From positions 3,720,001-3,784,000 of the forward strand of contig NZ_CP150300.1 of the NCBI RefSeq assembly GCF_037991315.1: a stretch of DNA of 64,000 bases. The letters run 5' to 3'. Below, piece by piece: positions 9,115 through 16,793 of this stretch. Position 1 is the stretch's first letter. The number at the start of each line of letters is the position of its first letter. The notes beneath the pieces are model-generated. The model made no database searches. It had not been told where the DNA came from and saw only the letters and a program-made list of their open reading frames with translations. The position numbers and the translations under genes are program-made. Source of the DNA: Paenibacillus sp. FSL H8-0079 (GTDB lineage Bacteria; Bacillota; Bacilli; Paenibacillales; Paenibacillaceae).

Positions 9115-9134
9115 CATATTTTTTTGATTTAATA

Positions 9135-9172
9135 AAAAACAGCCCCTTTCCTTGTTCGAAGGAAAAGGGGCT
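9135..9172 (-). terminator. Terminator of the lacI-Gfo/Idh-thuA operon
   Basis: AGCCCCTTTCCTT (9141-9153) pairs with AAGGAAAAGGGGCT (9159-9172); on the minus strand the stem is followed by GTTTTTTATT. It ends transcripts from the gene at 9204. Confidence 0.85.
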
Positions 9173-9203
9173 ATTCGTTAAGAAATAAACAATAATGGCT
9201 ATC

Positions 9204-10310
9204 TTACTTATCCAATGTATACAATGGCAGATCCACAGGCAATGCAGCCGGGCGCTGACACGTGCTTTTCATTTGGTAGAATGTCTGTTCATCTGATGAA
9301 TCGTGGAATGCCCACATGGCCTCAAGAACGTGGTATGCCAGTTCCCCGCTCGCCCGGTGTGCACGTCCGCTATGGGCTGCATAGGCCATATCAGCCACAC
9401 CGATGCCACGTGTATTCTCCTGATACCCTGGGAGAAGCGGAACCTCCGTCCATTCCTGTTCACCCAGCAAGCGGTAACGAACTGGACCGCCGAAGGTATT
9501 GGGGTCAGGTACCTGCAATGTACCGTGCGTGCCATATATCTCAATCGGTGGCAGTGCACTTCCGCCAAATACATCAAAGCTCGTAATCAGTGTGCCAATG
9601 GCTCCCTGTTCAAACTGTAGCAGACCGGTAACGTGAGTTGGAATTTCGACGGGAACCGTCTGGCCTCTCTTTTTCTCACTCGTAATCGTCCGTTCTTCCA
9701 TGGCTTTACCTGTCATACCCGCAATTGACTTGATCGGTCCCATCAGCTGGACCAATGCGGTGAGATAGTATGGACCCATATCAAACATCGGCCCACCGCC
9801 TGACGCGTAATAAAACTCCGGATCTGGGTGCCAGTGTTCATGACCACGGCTCATCATAAATGCGGTCGCCGCCACCGGCTTGCCGATCACTCCCTCCTCC
9901 ACCAACTGAAGCGAAGTCTGAATGCCTGAACCGAAGAACGTCTCTGGCGCGCAACCCACGAGCAATCCTTTACGCTTCGCTGTTTCGAGCACGGCCTGAC
10001 CTTCCTCACGGGTAACTGCGAGCGGTTTTTCCACATAGACATGTTTGCCTGATTCGAGCGCCCGCAAGCATACATCCGCATGAACGGAAGGAATCGTCAG
10101 GTTGATGATCAGCTCAATCTCGGGATCAGCCAAGATTTCGTCAACGCTGTATACGTTTGGCACGTTATAGGCAGCAGCCTGCTCCTCGGCACGTTTCCGG
10201 TCAAGATCCGCAACAGCAACAAGTTCCAGCACCTCGAACCGGTGACAGTTTTCCATATATATTCCGCTGATTTTACCGCAGCCAATAATGCCTACTTTCA
10301 TTGTTTTCAT
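9204..10310 (-). CDS. Gfo/Idh/MocA-family oxidoreductase
   Basis: 368 aa NAD(P)-dependent dehydrogenase. Rossmann fold MKVGIIGCGKISGIYMENC; the signature HVYVEKPLAVTREEG near residue 95 has the catalytic Lys; the C-terminal domain has GGGPMFDMGPYYLTALVQL, which supplies the Asp/Tyr usually found in the sugar-binding face. GGGAG stands 8 bases before the first ATG. Last gene of an operon with thuA and a second oxidoreductase; such sets commonly act on sugars through 3-keto intermediates, but no transporter or glycosidase is present to name the sugar. Confidence 0.88.
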   Translation of the reverse strand: MKTMKVGIIGCGKISGIYMENCHRFEVLELVAVADLDRKRAEEQAAAYNVPNVYSVDEILADPEIELIINLTIPSVHADVCLRALESGKHVYVEKPLAVTREEGQAVLETAKRKGLLVGCAPETFFGSGIQTSLQLVEEGVIGKPVAATAFMMSRGHEHWHPDPEFYYASGGGPMFDMGPYYLTALVQLMGPIKSIAGMTGKAMEERTITSEKKRGQTVPVEIPTHVTGLLQFEQGAIGTLITSFDVFGGSALPPIEIYGTHGTLQVPDPNTFGGPVRYRLLGEQEWTEVPLLPGYQENTRGIGVADMAYAAHSGRAHRASGELAYHVLEAMWAFHDSSDEQTFYQMKSTCQRPAALPVDLPLYTLDK

Positions 10311-10406
10311 GCCTGGGGCTCCCTTCGCCGTGGATCAGAAATGGTTTATCCATTGAGGATGAATGGTTGAGACTGACTTTACGTGTGCAACTAAACTACA
10401 GTTTCA

Positions 10407-11132
10407 TTAGTTCTGGTTGTCCGCCATACCTGTGTATACTTCATTCACTGCTCCTGCTCGGGTCTTCGCAAGCTCTTTGCCTGCTGCCGTCCATTTGAAG
10501 CCACTGCGCATCATTTCAGTCACAGGTTTCATGTCTACAATGTCCGCATGGTGTCCCAGTGAGTTGTAAAATACCCGTCCTGCGCCCCAGCGTTTCGTCC
10601 AAACAACCGGCATATCTACGGGTCCATTCGCCGCATGCGGGCCTGTCACCACTGGAAAACGAGTTGTTGCCAGCACTTCCACTGCCGGGTCTACGTGCAG
10701 GTAGTACTGTTCGCTTTTCACCTGAAAATCTTCAATATGATCCAACAACGGACTAGAGCCGCGCTTCATGTTCACCATATACTCCACGCCATCGTTACCT
10801 GGATGGGCAACCCATTGTCCACCCGTCATAAACTGCCAGTCCACGTTATTTCGGAAGGCATCACACATGCCGCCATGAATACCAGCCAAGCCGACACCGC
10901 TCTGAACAGCCGCTGATACGTTATTGACCAGCTCCTGCTCAATCTGCCCCATCGTCCACAATGGCACGATTAGATCCAGACCCAGCAGCTTCTCTGCATC
11001 CGCATAAGACTCCAACGTATTCGAGACTTCAACCTCAAACTGTTCTTCATTCAAAATACGCTCAAAAATCGCTGCTACCTGCTCCGGTTCATGTCCATCC
11101 CAGCCGCCCCATACAATCAGTGCTTTGCTCAT
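10407..11132 (-). CDS. ThuA-domain protein
   Basis: 241 aa, class I glutamine-amidotransferase-like fold of the ThuA (trehalose utilisation) family. Seen: KALIVWGGWDGHEPEQVAAI at the start, GVGLAGIHGGMCDAF near residue 80 and FYNSLGHHAD near 190. ThuA proteins of rhizobia take part in disaccharide catabolism with Gfo/Idh dehydrogenases, and some act on 3-keto-sugars. Here it sits between two Gfo/Idh genes on one transcript, which fits that role. The specific substrate is unknown. Confidence 0.85.
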   Translation of the reverse strand: MSKALIVWGGWDGHEPEQVAAIFERILNEEQFEVEVSNTLESYADAEKLLGLDLIVPLWTMGQIEQELVNNVSAAVQSGVGLAGIHGGMCDAFRNNVDWQFMTGGQWVAHPGNDGVEYMVNMKRGSSPLLDHIEDFQVKSEQYYLHVDPAVEVLATTRFPVVTGPHAANGPVDMPVVWTKRWGAGRVFYNSLGHHADIVDMKPVTEMMRSGFKWTAAGKELAKTRAGAVNEVYTGMADNQN

Positions 11133-11201
11133 CGTTTAATCACTCGCTTTCGGATATTTTAGTTGTGTTCAACCTCATCCTGACTTCGCTGTCTTGCTTA
11201 C

Positions 11202-12374
11202 TCACATCTCTTCAAGCGTCACCCAGCGTCGTTCTGTCACCGAACGTTCTACCGCTTCCAGTACAGCCTGACAGGCGACCCCATCGTGGAAACTTGGTGA
11301 TGGTTGTCTTCCTTCAGAGATCGCAGTCACCAGCTCCAGCATTTCATGGGTGAACGTGTGCTCGAATCCAATCGTATGTCCGGCAGGCCACCAGGCTTCA
11401 GCATATTTGTGTGCAGGATCGGTCGCTAGTACACGGCGGAATCCCTGTACGTCCTCTTCATCCTTTGTAAAATACACTTCCAGTTCGTTCATCCGTTCAA
11501 AATCAAATCGTACGCTACCGAGACTGCCGTTAATCTCAAACGAGTTCGTACTGCGATGCCCCGCTGCAAAGCGTGTAGCCTCGAAGCTGCCCAGTGCACC
11601 TCCTGCAAATCGTGCCAGGAATAGTGTGGCATCATCAACAGTTACTTCTCCCATCGGTGCATCTGCATTGGAACTGCCCTTGGCACTTAGTCCGGTCATC
11701 TCAGATGCAAGGGGTCGTTCTTTGATAAAGGTTTCGCTCATGCCGATGACTTCCTGAAACTCACCAACGAGGAAACGCGCCAGATCAATTAGATGCGCAC
11801 CCAGATCCCCATGGGAACCGGATCCAGCCACTTCTTTTTGCAAACGCCATACCAGCGGGAACGAAGGGTCCATGATCCAGTCCTGCAAGAAAAAAGCACG
11901 GAAATGATAGATCTTACCGAGTCGTCCGCTCTCCACCAGATCCTTCGCTAATTGCACCGCTGGTGAGAAACGGTAGTTGAACCCGACCATATGTGCGACT
12001 CCAGCATCCTCTGCTGCCTGAAGCATCTCACGCGAATCTGCGAGCGACAGGGCCAGTGGTTTCTCACAGAACAGATGCTTGCCCTGTCGGGCTGCCTCCA
12101 GTGCAATTTCCTTATGGGCATCACTTGGCGCGTTAATATCAATCAGATCGATATCATCCCGCTTCACCAGTTCGCGCCAATCCGTTACACTTTCGGACCA
12201 ACCGAACTGGCTCGCCGCCTCTTGAACTCCCTGCTCGTTACGTCCACAGATCACAGACATCTCAGGCTGCAGCGGAGCAGACGGGAAAAACATTGGCAGA
12301 CTGCGATATGCGTTACTGTGGGCCTTCCCCATAAACTTGTATCCAACCATTCCGACACGAAGACGATTTGACAT
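11202..12374 (-). CDS. Gfo/Idh/MocA-family oxidoreductase
   Basis: 390 aa. Rossmann start LRVGMVGYKFMGKAHSNAYR, signature HLFCEKPLALSLADSREM near residue 100, and the substrate-domain motif SGSHGDLGAHLIDLARFLVG with a His/Asp pair near residue 185. The second of two ATGs (MSNRLRVG) is chosen: AAGGAGG is 8 bases before it but only 2 from the first. Second gene of the operon, 56 bases after the LacI-type regulator. Only about distant similarity is apparent to the oxidoreductase at 9204, so these are not a recent duplication. Confidence 0.88.
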   Translation of the reverse strand: MSNRLRVGMVGYKFMGKAHSNAYRSLPMFFPSAPLQPEMSVICGRNEQGVQEAASQFGWSESVTDWRELVKRDDIDLIDINAPSDAHKEIALEAARQGKHLFCEKPLALSLADSREMLQAAEDAGVAHMVGFNYRFSPAVQLAKDLVESGRLGKIYHFRAFFLQDWIMDPSFPLVWRLQKEVAGSGSHGDLGAHLIDLARFLVGEFQEVIGMSETFIKERPLASEMTGLSAKGSSNADAPMGEVTVDDATLFLARFAGGALGSFEATRFAAGHRSTNSFEINGSLGSVRFDFERMNELEVYFTKDEEDVQGFRRVLATDPAHKYAEAWWPAGHTIGFEHTFTHEMLELVTAISEGRQPSPSFHDGVACQAVLEAVERSVTERRWVTLEEM

Positions 12375-12430
12375 GGTCATTTCCTCCTTTGGAATAATAA
12401 AAATCTTTCACTATGTGCACCATTAAACTA

Positions 12431-13477
12431 TTAACGGATAGAAGAAGCACGGATGATTAGTTCGGTAGGCAACAATGCTCTCGCTGATTCGGTTACCGCT
12501 ACAACAGAGTTATTCGCTTTATGTGTATCACCCACAGACCCATGCATAAGCTTCGATACTGCAAGTTCACCCATCTCGAAAAATGGAACCCTGACGCTGC
12601 TCAGCGGCGGAACCGCCATCTCGGCGGCATCGGAGTCGTCATAACCCACAAATGCCGGAAAATCCGCATGCCCTATTCCCCGCTCACGCAAACCATGCAT
12701 GACCCCAATAGCCATTCGATCATTGGCCGCAAATACAGCGTCGATTTCATGGAGCCGATCTGCTATAATTGCTGCCGCCGCTATGCCGCTTCGTCTGCTG
12801 TAATTCCCCTCAAGCAATAGGCTCGGGTCCAGCTCCATACCCGCTTCTTGCAGGCCCAGACGGACACCTTCCATTCGCTCCTGGCTGTTGGAATAGCTAT
12901 CCGGACCATTGAGAAAAGCGATTTGGCGATACCCCTGATCCGTAAGATGACGTATCGCAAGCCTACTTCCTTCCACATGATCCGCGTCCACTTCCGTGAA
13001 CGATTGGCCTTCAAAATGCTGATTCATGACACAGAATGGGTGACCCTCCTGGTGAAGCTGCTGCATTGCCGCCAGTTCTTCGTGATCATCTCTGGCACCA
13101 AGGATGATGCAGGCATCCACTTTCTGACGCCGGAACAGATCCGTATAATTCATCACTTCACCGGGTGTCCGGAACATAACCAGCAGGTCCATGCCATTGT
13201 CTCTGGCTTTGCTTCCAATCCCACTAAGCATTTCCGAGAAAAAATACGCCGAGAACAGATGCGCCTTCGGAACATAAGGTAATACCACACCAAGATTCCC
13301 GCTTTTACTTCTGGCAAAACTGCGAGCAAGCGCGCTGGGCACATAGCCTAACTGTTCGGAAGCTTCAAGAACCTTGCGACGTGTCTCTTCTTTAATAGGA
13401 CCTACCCCATTAAGCACCCGGGATACGGTTGCCTCGGAAACCCCCGCAAGATCAGCCACTTCTCTGCGAGATGCCAT
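12431..13477 (-). CDS. LacI-family regulator of the downstream sugar operon
   Basis: 348 aa repressor. HTH and hinge SRREVADLAGVSEATVSRVL (residues 3-22) and YVPSALARSFA, then an effector domain with DAVFAANDRMAIGVMHGL. The ATG at 13477 is preferred (GGGGGTG 7 bases upstream) over an in-frame GTG three codons earlier. First gene of its operon, so autoregulation is expected: its promoter carries a perfect CG-centred 16-base palindrome and a perfect cre. Ligand unknown. Confidence 0.9.
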   Translation of the reverse strand: MASRREVADLAGVSEATVSRVLNGVGPIKEETRRKVLEASEQLGYVPSALARSFARSKSGNLGVVLPYVPKAHLFSAYFFSEMLSGIGSKARDNGMDLLVMFRTPGEVMNYTDLFRRQKVDACIILGARDDHEELAAMQQLHQEGHPFCVMNQHFEGQSFTEVDADHVEGSRLAIRHLTDQGYRQIAFLNGPDSYSNSQERMEGVRLGLQEAGMELDPSLLLEGNYSRRSGIAAAAIIADRLHEIDAVFAANDRMAIGVMHGLRERGIGHADFPAFVGYDDSDAAEMAVPPLSSVRVPFFEMGELAVSKLMHGSVGDTHKANNSVVAVTESARALLPTELIIRASSIR

Positions 13478-13535
13478 GAATTTCACCCCCTTCTAGCTCA
13501 CCTATAAATGAAGTAATAATTATAAATCAATATTT

Positions 13536-13551
13536 ATGTACGCGCGTACAT
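13536..13551. promoter_or_regulatory. LacI-type operator (perfect 16-base palindrome)
   Basis: ATGTACGC followed directly by its complement GCGTACAT. Perfect symmetry, GC central step. It covers the predicted -10 and start site of the lacI-Gfo/Idh operon, so it is the probable autoregulatory operator. Confidence 0.7.
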
Positions 13552-13578
13552 TTTCTCATGCCATGTAACCGTTGTCAA
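13550..13578 (-). promoter_or_regulatory. Promoter of the lacI-Gfo/Idh-thuA operon with overlapping cre
   Basis: Minus-strand TTGACA (13578-13573), 17-base spacer, GAAAAT (13555-13550). The -35 overlaps TGTAACCGTTGTCA at 13564-13577, which fits every fixed position of the cre consensus TGWAANCGNTNWCA. CcpA bound there would block RNA polymerase directly (inference). Confidence 0.65.
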
Positions 13579-13590
13579 TGCTTTTAACAC

Positions 13591-13629
13591 AAAAAAGGAT
13601 GAGAAATGGATTGCCCCCATTCCCCATCC
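13591..13629 (-). terminator. Terminator of glpX
   Basis: GGATGAGAAATGG (13597-13609) pairs with CCATTCCCCATCC (13617-13629) with a small internal mismatch; TTTTTT follows on the minus strand. Confidence 0.75.
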
Positions 13630-13673
13630 GTTCAGCAACTAATACAAACCAATTACAACGTCGTTGTTACCCC

Positions 13674-14735
13674 TTAATCAACGGAGGATTGACTAAATTC
13701 AGCCTGTTCCAACGTTTTCACATGACTCGGAATGCGATCCGAGGGTTCTGGCGTGGATTGCAGCTGTCTTACTTTGTGCAGCACTTCTTTGTTCGGCAGG
13801 AAGTGTTGGGAACGAATGAATCGAATTGTTTTGGTTTTGGCACGCATAACAATCGAATCGGTCTCGGCCCGATCATCCGCAAGATACCGTACCCCTCCCA
13901 GAATCTCACCTGGCGTCACACCCGTTGCGGCAAAAATAACGTCCTCCGTGCCGATCATATCCTGCATCGTTAACACTTTGTAAGGATTATCAATTCCCAT
14001 CTGCAAGCAGCGTTGGAATTCGTCCGCGTTGGCAGGCATCAGACGGCCTTGAATTTCGCCTCCGAGGCAGGACAGGGCAGCTGCCGCCAGCACACCTTCC
14101 GGTGCTCCGCCAGACCCCACATACAGATCAATGCCCGCCTCCGGGAAGGCCGGTGCCATCGCACCCGCAACATCACCGTCACTGAGGAACTTGATCCGCA
14201 CGCCAACCTTGCGCAGAGTCTTGATTGTACTTTCGTGTCGCACACGATCCAGAATCATTACAGTGAGGTCCGAGATGTTTTTGTTCAATGCAGCAGCTGC
14301 TTTCTCCAGAGTGACTTCAACCGGGTCTTCAATGCTAACCTTGCCTACAAGCGCAGGGCCTACCGCCAGTTTCTCCATATACATGTCCGGTGCGTGGAGC
14401 AGGTTACCTTTTCCCGCCACTGCAATAACCGATAGAGCGTTGTTCAGTCCTTTGGCCACGATTTCTGTACCTTCGAGCGGGTCTACAGCCACGTCAACCT
14501 CAGGGCCCTCAGCGTTGCCCACTTCCTCGCCGATGTACAACATGGGTGCTTCATCCATTTCCCCTTCACCGATTACCACCGTGCCGCGAATAGACACGGA
14601 ATCGAACATGGCGCGCATGGCCAAAGTAGCCGCTTCATCTGCACTGTTCTTATCGCCTCGTCCCATCCAGGGTGCTGAAGCTAACGCAGCCAATTCTGTT
14701 ACTCTGACAATTTCCAACGCCAGTTCGCGTTCCAT
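13674..14735 (-). CDS. glpX: Class II fructose-1,6-bisphosphatase
   Basis: 353 aa Mn-dependent gluconeogenic phosphatase, cytoplasmic. MERELALEIVRVTELAALAS at the start is the GlpX N-terminus; the catalytic and metal motifs GTVVIGEGEMDEAPMLYIGE (about 50-69) and VDVAVDPLEGT (about 80-90) are intact, as is SGGAPEGVLAAAAL near 190. The start is set at MEREL, 11 codons into the longer frame, because GGAAG lies just before it. Stand-alone gene with its own terminator. A cre-like sequence with two mismatches lies at 14773-14786. Confidence 0.95.
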   Translation of the reverse strand: MERELALEIVRVTELAALASAPWMGRGDKNSADEAATLAMRAMFDSVSIRGTVVIGEGEMDEAPMLYIGEEVGNAEGPEVDVAVDPLEGTEIVAKGLNNALSVIAVAGKGNLLHAPDMYMEKLAVGPALVGKVSIEDPVEVTLEKAAAALNKNISDLTVMILDRVRHESTIKTLRKVGVRIKFLSDGDVAGAMAPAFPEAGIDLYVGSGGAPEGVLAAAALSCLGGEIQGRLMPANADEFQRCLQMGIDNPYKVLTMQDMIGTEDVIFAATGVTPGEILGGVRYLADDRAETDSIVMRAKTKTIRFIRSQHFLPNKEVLHKVRQLQSTPEPSDRIPSHVKTLEQAEFSQSSVD

Positions 14736-15426
14736 TTTTCCCACTTCCTTTCCAATTTCCAAAAGCATAACGTGAAAGCGGTACTAAATCCATCGCAAAT
14801 CCATATGAAATTGATCTATAATCGGCGTAGGAGCGCCTTTCCGGCAATTAATCCCTTATTTATCCAATTCATATTTTGATTGATTTCACTTCTTTTTCGG
14901 CTGGGTTTAACATTACAACCTGTCCACTTTTTCACCTTAAATATTAATTTAAATTCCCATTTACAATATAAAAATCCATATTATTTAACATCGTGAATTT
15001 AGACACCCATTTCATGCACAATAAGTTCTTTTAACATAAGGGATATACAGCTTTTAAGGTGATTATTAAGAAAGAAACCATCTCCGACTGACTACGAGCG
15101 AAAACGATTTTCGCTTGGCACTACAAACGCATAAATAAGCTAATAGATTGTAATGATATGTATTGAGATCAACCTGCCCCTTTCAATGTTATCAAGCTAC
15201 ATTTGGATGTCATTTGTGTATTAATCAGGCCTTTAGCTCTTACAAATGCCATAGATGCAGCTTATGATGGTCATCGAAAATAATAAGTTTACATAATATT
15301 TGTTATGTATTAATTTCCCGCAATTTCTTCATTTTATGATTCATCGGTTCTGGCAAAACATAAAAAAGCTCAAAAGAAGTCTGCTCAATAGCATTTTTCT
15401 CTCAAGCTTTTCCCTCGATGATCCAG
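14736..15426. other. AT-rich non-coding stretch between glpX and paiA
   Basis: No convincing gene on either strand over about 690 bases. The one clear structure is a palindrome at 15097-15115. An AAAAGCT/AGCTTTT pair at 15363-15412 could be a weak terminator for paiA. No riboswitch was recognised. Confidence 0.5.
15097..15115. repeat. 19-base palindrome in the glpX-paiA gap
   Basis: AGCGAAAA, CGA, TTTTCGCT: 8-base perfect arms. Resembles LacI-family operators, but no promoter or gene start is adjacent and no T-tract follows. Confidence 0.5.
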
Positions 15427-15945
<519 letters not shown>

Positions 15946-15979
15946 CTATCATCACATTCCTTTAGCAAGTTAATTATTT

Positions 15980-16040
15980 GTTGCAAATGCAATAAAAAAG
16001 GATTAGATTGAATCTAACTTAATTTTGTTGTATTTGCAAC
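15980..16040. promoter_or_regulatory. Nested concentric dyad between paiA and the YczE-type gene
   Basis: Outer arms GTTGCAAATGCAA (15980-15992) and TTGTATTTGCAAC (16028-16040) are complementary at 12 of 13 bases; the inner dyad TTAGATT-G-AATCTAA (16003-16017) is perfect. Both are centred exactly on 16010. Each outer arm holds a TTGCAA-type half, as in MarR-family operators. Looks like a shared control point for the two divergent genes. Confidence 0.7.
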
Positions 16041-16067
16041 ATAATATAGAAGAAGAGGTTGAATGAA

Positions 16068-16712
16068 TTGAAATATGTACTTTTTGTCGCAGGTATCCTC
16101 ATCTTAACGCTTGGTATTTCCCTTACCATTCAATCTGAACTGGGGACCTCACCGTTTGATGCACTTCTGGTAGGGCTGTCCCATCATGTAGGGCTAAGTG
16201 TAGGAAGCTGGGAAGTCATCATTGCTTTCCTATTAATAGGATGCAATGCGCTTTTGAAGCAGCAAAAACCCGAGTTTCTGGGGCTCGTCACCGCATTCAT
16301 TACAGGTGTGGGGATCGATATATGGCTTTATGTATCTGAATCCTTGATCACGCCCGAAGTTTGGTACAGCCAATTAATGACTTTTGTCATTGGTTTAATG
16401 ATCATAAGTATCGGCACGGCAATCTATTTACAGACCAATTTCGCCCCGATTCCGATTGACCGCTTAACCTTAATCCTGCATGAAATCACTCGAACTCCAT
16501 TATTTATATCGAGAACATTGATTTACTTTGTATTTTTGATCCTGGCGTTTCTGCTCGGTGGTCCGATCGGGCTTGGAACATTGCTAACCGTATGTTGTGC
16601 AGGTCTGCTCCTTCAGTTCATCATGGGGCATACGAAAAAGATAATAGATCGCATATTAACAGACAAGGATACATCCACACATACTACACGTGAAAAAGAA
16701 CATTCCGTCTAA
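16068..16712 (+). CDS. YczE/YitT-like integral membrane protein
   Basis: About 214 aa with five predicted membrane segments: VLFVAGILILTLGISLTI, VIIAFLLIGCNALL, VTAFITGVGIDIWLYV, FVIGLMIISIGTAIYL and LIYFVFLILAFLLGGPIGLG. Layout and the motif LGTSPFDALLVGLSHH fit the YczE/YyaS family, whose transport function is poorly known. TTG at 16068 is chosen as start (AGAGG 9 bases upstream); a TTG at 16059 touches the ribosome site. Divergent from paiA. Confidence 0.7.
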   Translation: MKYVLFVAGILILTLGISLTIQSELGTSPFDALLVGLSHHVGLSVGSWEVIIAFLLIGCNALLKQQKPEFLGLVTAFITGVGIDIWLYVSESLITPEVWYSQLMTFVIGLMIISIGTAIYLQTNFAPIPIDRLTLILHEITRTPLFISRTLIYFVFLILAFLLGGPIGLGTLLTVCCAGLLLQFIMGHTKKIIDRILTDKDTSTHTTREKEHSV

Positions 16713-16733
16713 AACGGGGTACACCGTCTACAC

Positions 16734-16773
16734 AATAAAAGGCTGGATCTGAGGTTCAACCCCTGATCCAGCC
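16734..16773 (-). terminator. Terminator of the mannanase gene
   Basis: GGCTGGATC (16741-16749) pairs with GATCCAGCC (16765-16773); the minus strand continues TTTTATT. May also end the plus-strand gene at 16068. Confidence 0.8.
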
Positions 16774-16793
16774 CATGAAAACGTGCTTCTTCC

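Noticed and set aside
9095..9118. Resemblance of the repeat's minus strand (GGGATAACAGGG) to a homing endonuclease site
   Set aside because: Only the 12-base core matches and the second copy of the repeat lacks it, so it is a chance likeness within a dispersed repeat.
14736..15426. A riboswitch or small RNA in the long glpX-paiA gap
   Set aside because: No recognisable riboswitch core and no clear promoter-plus-terminator pair; only a single palindrome is solid.
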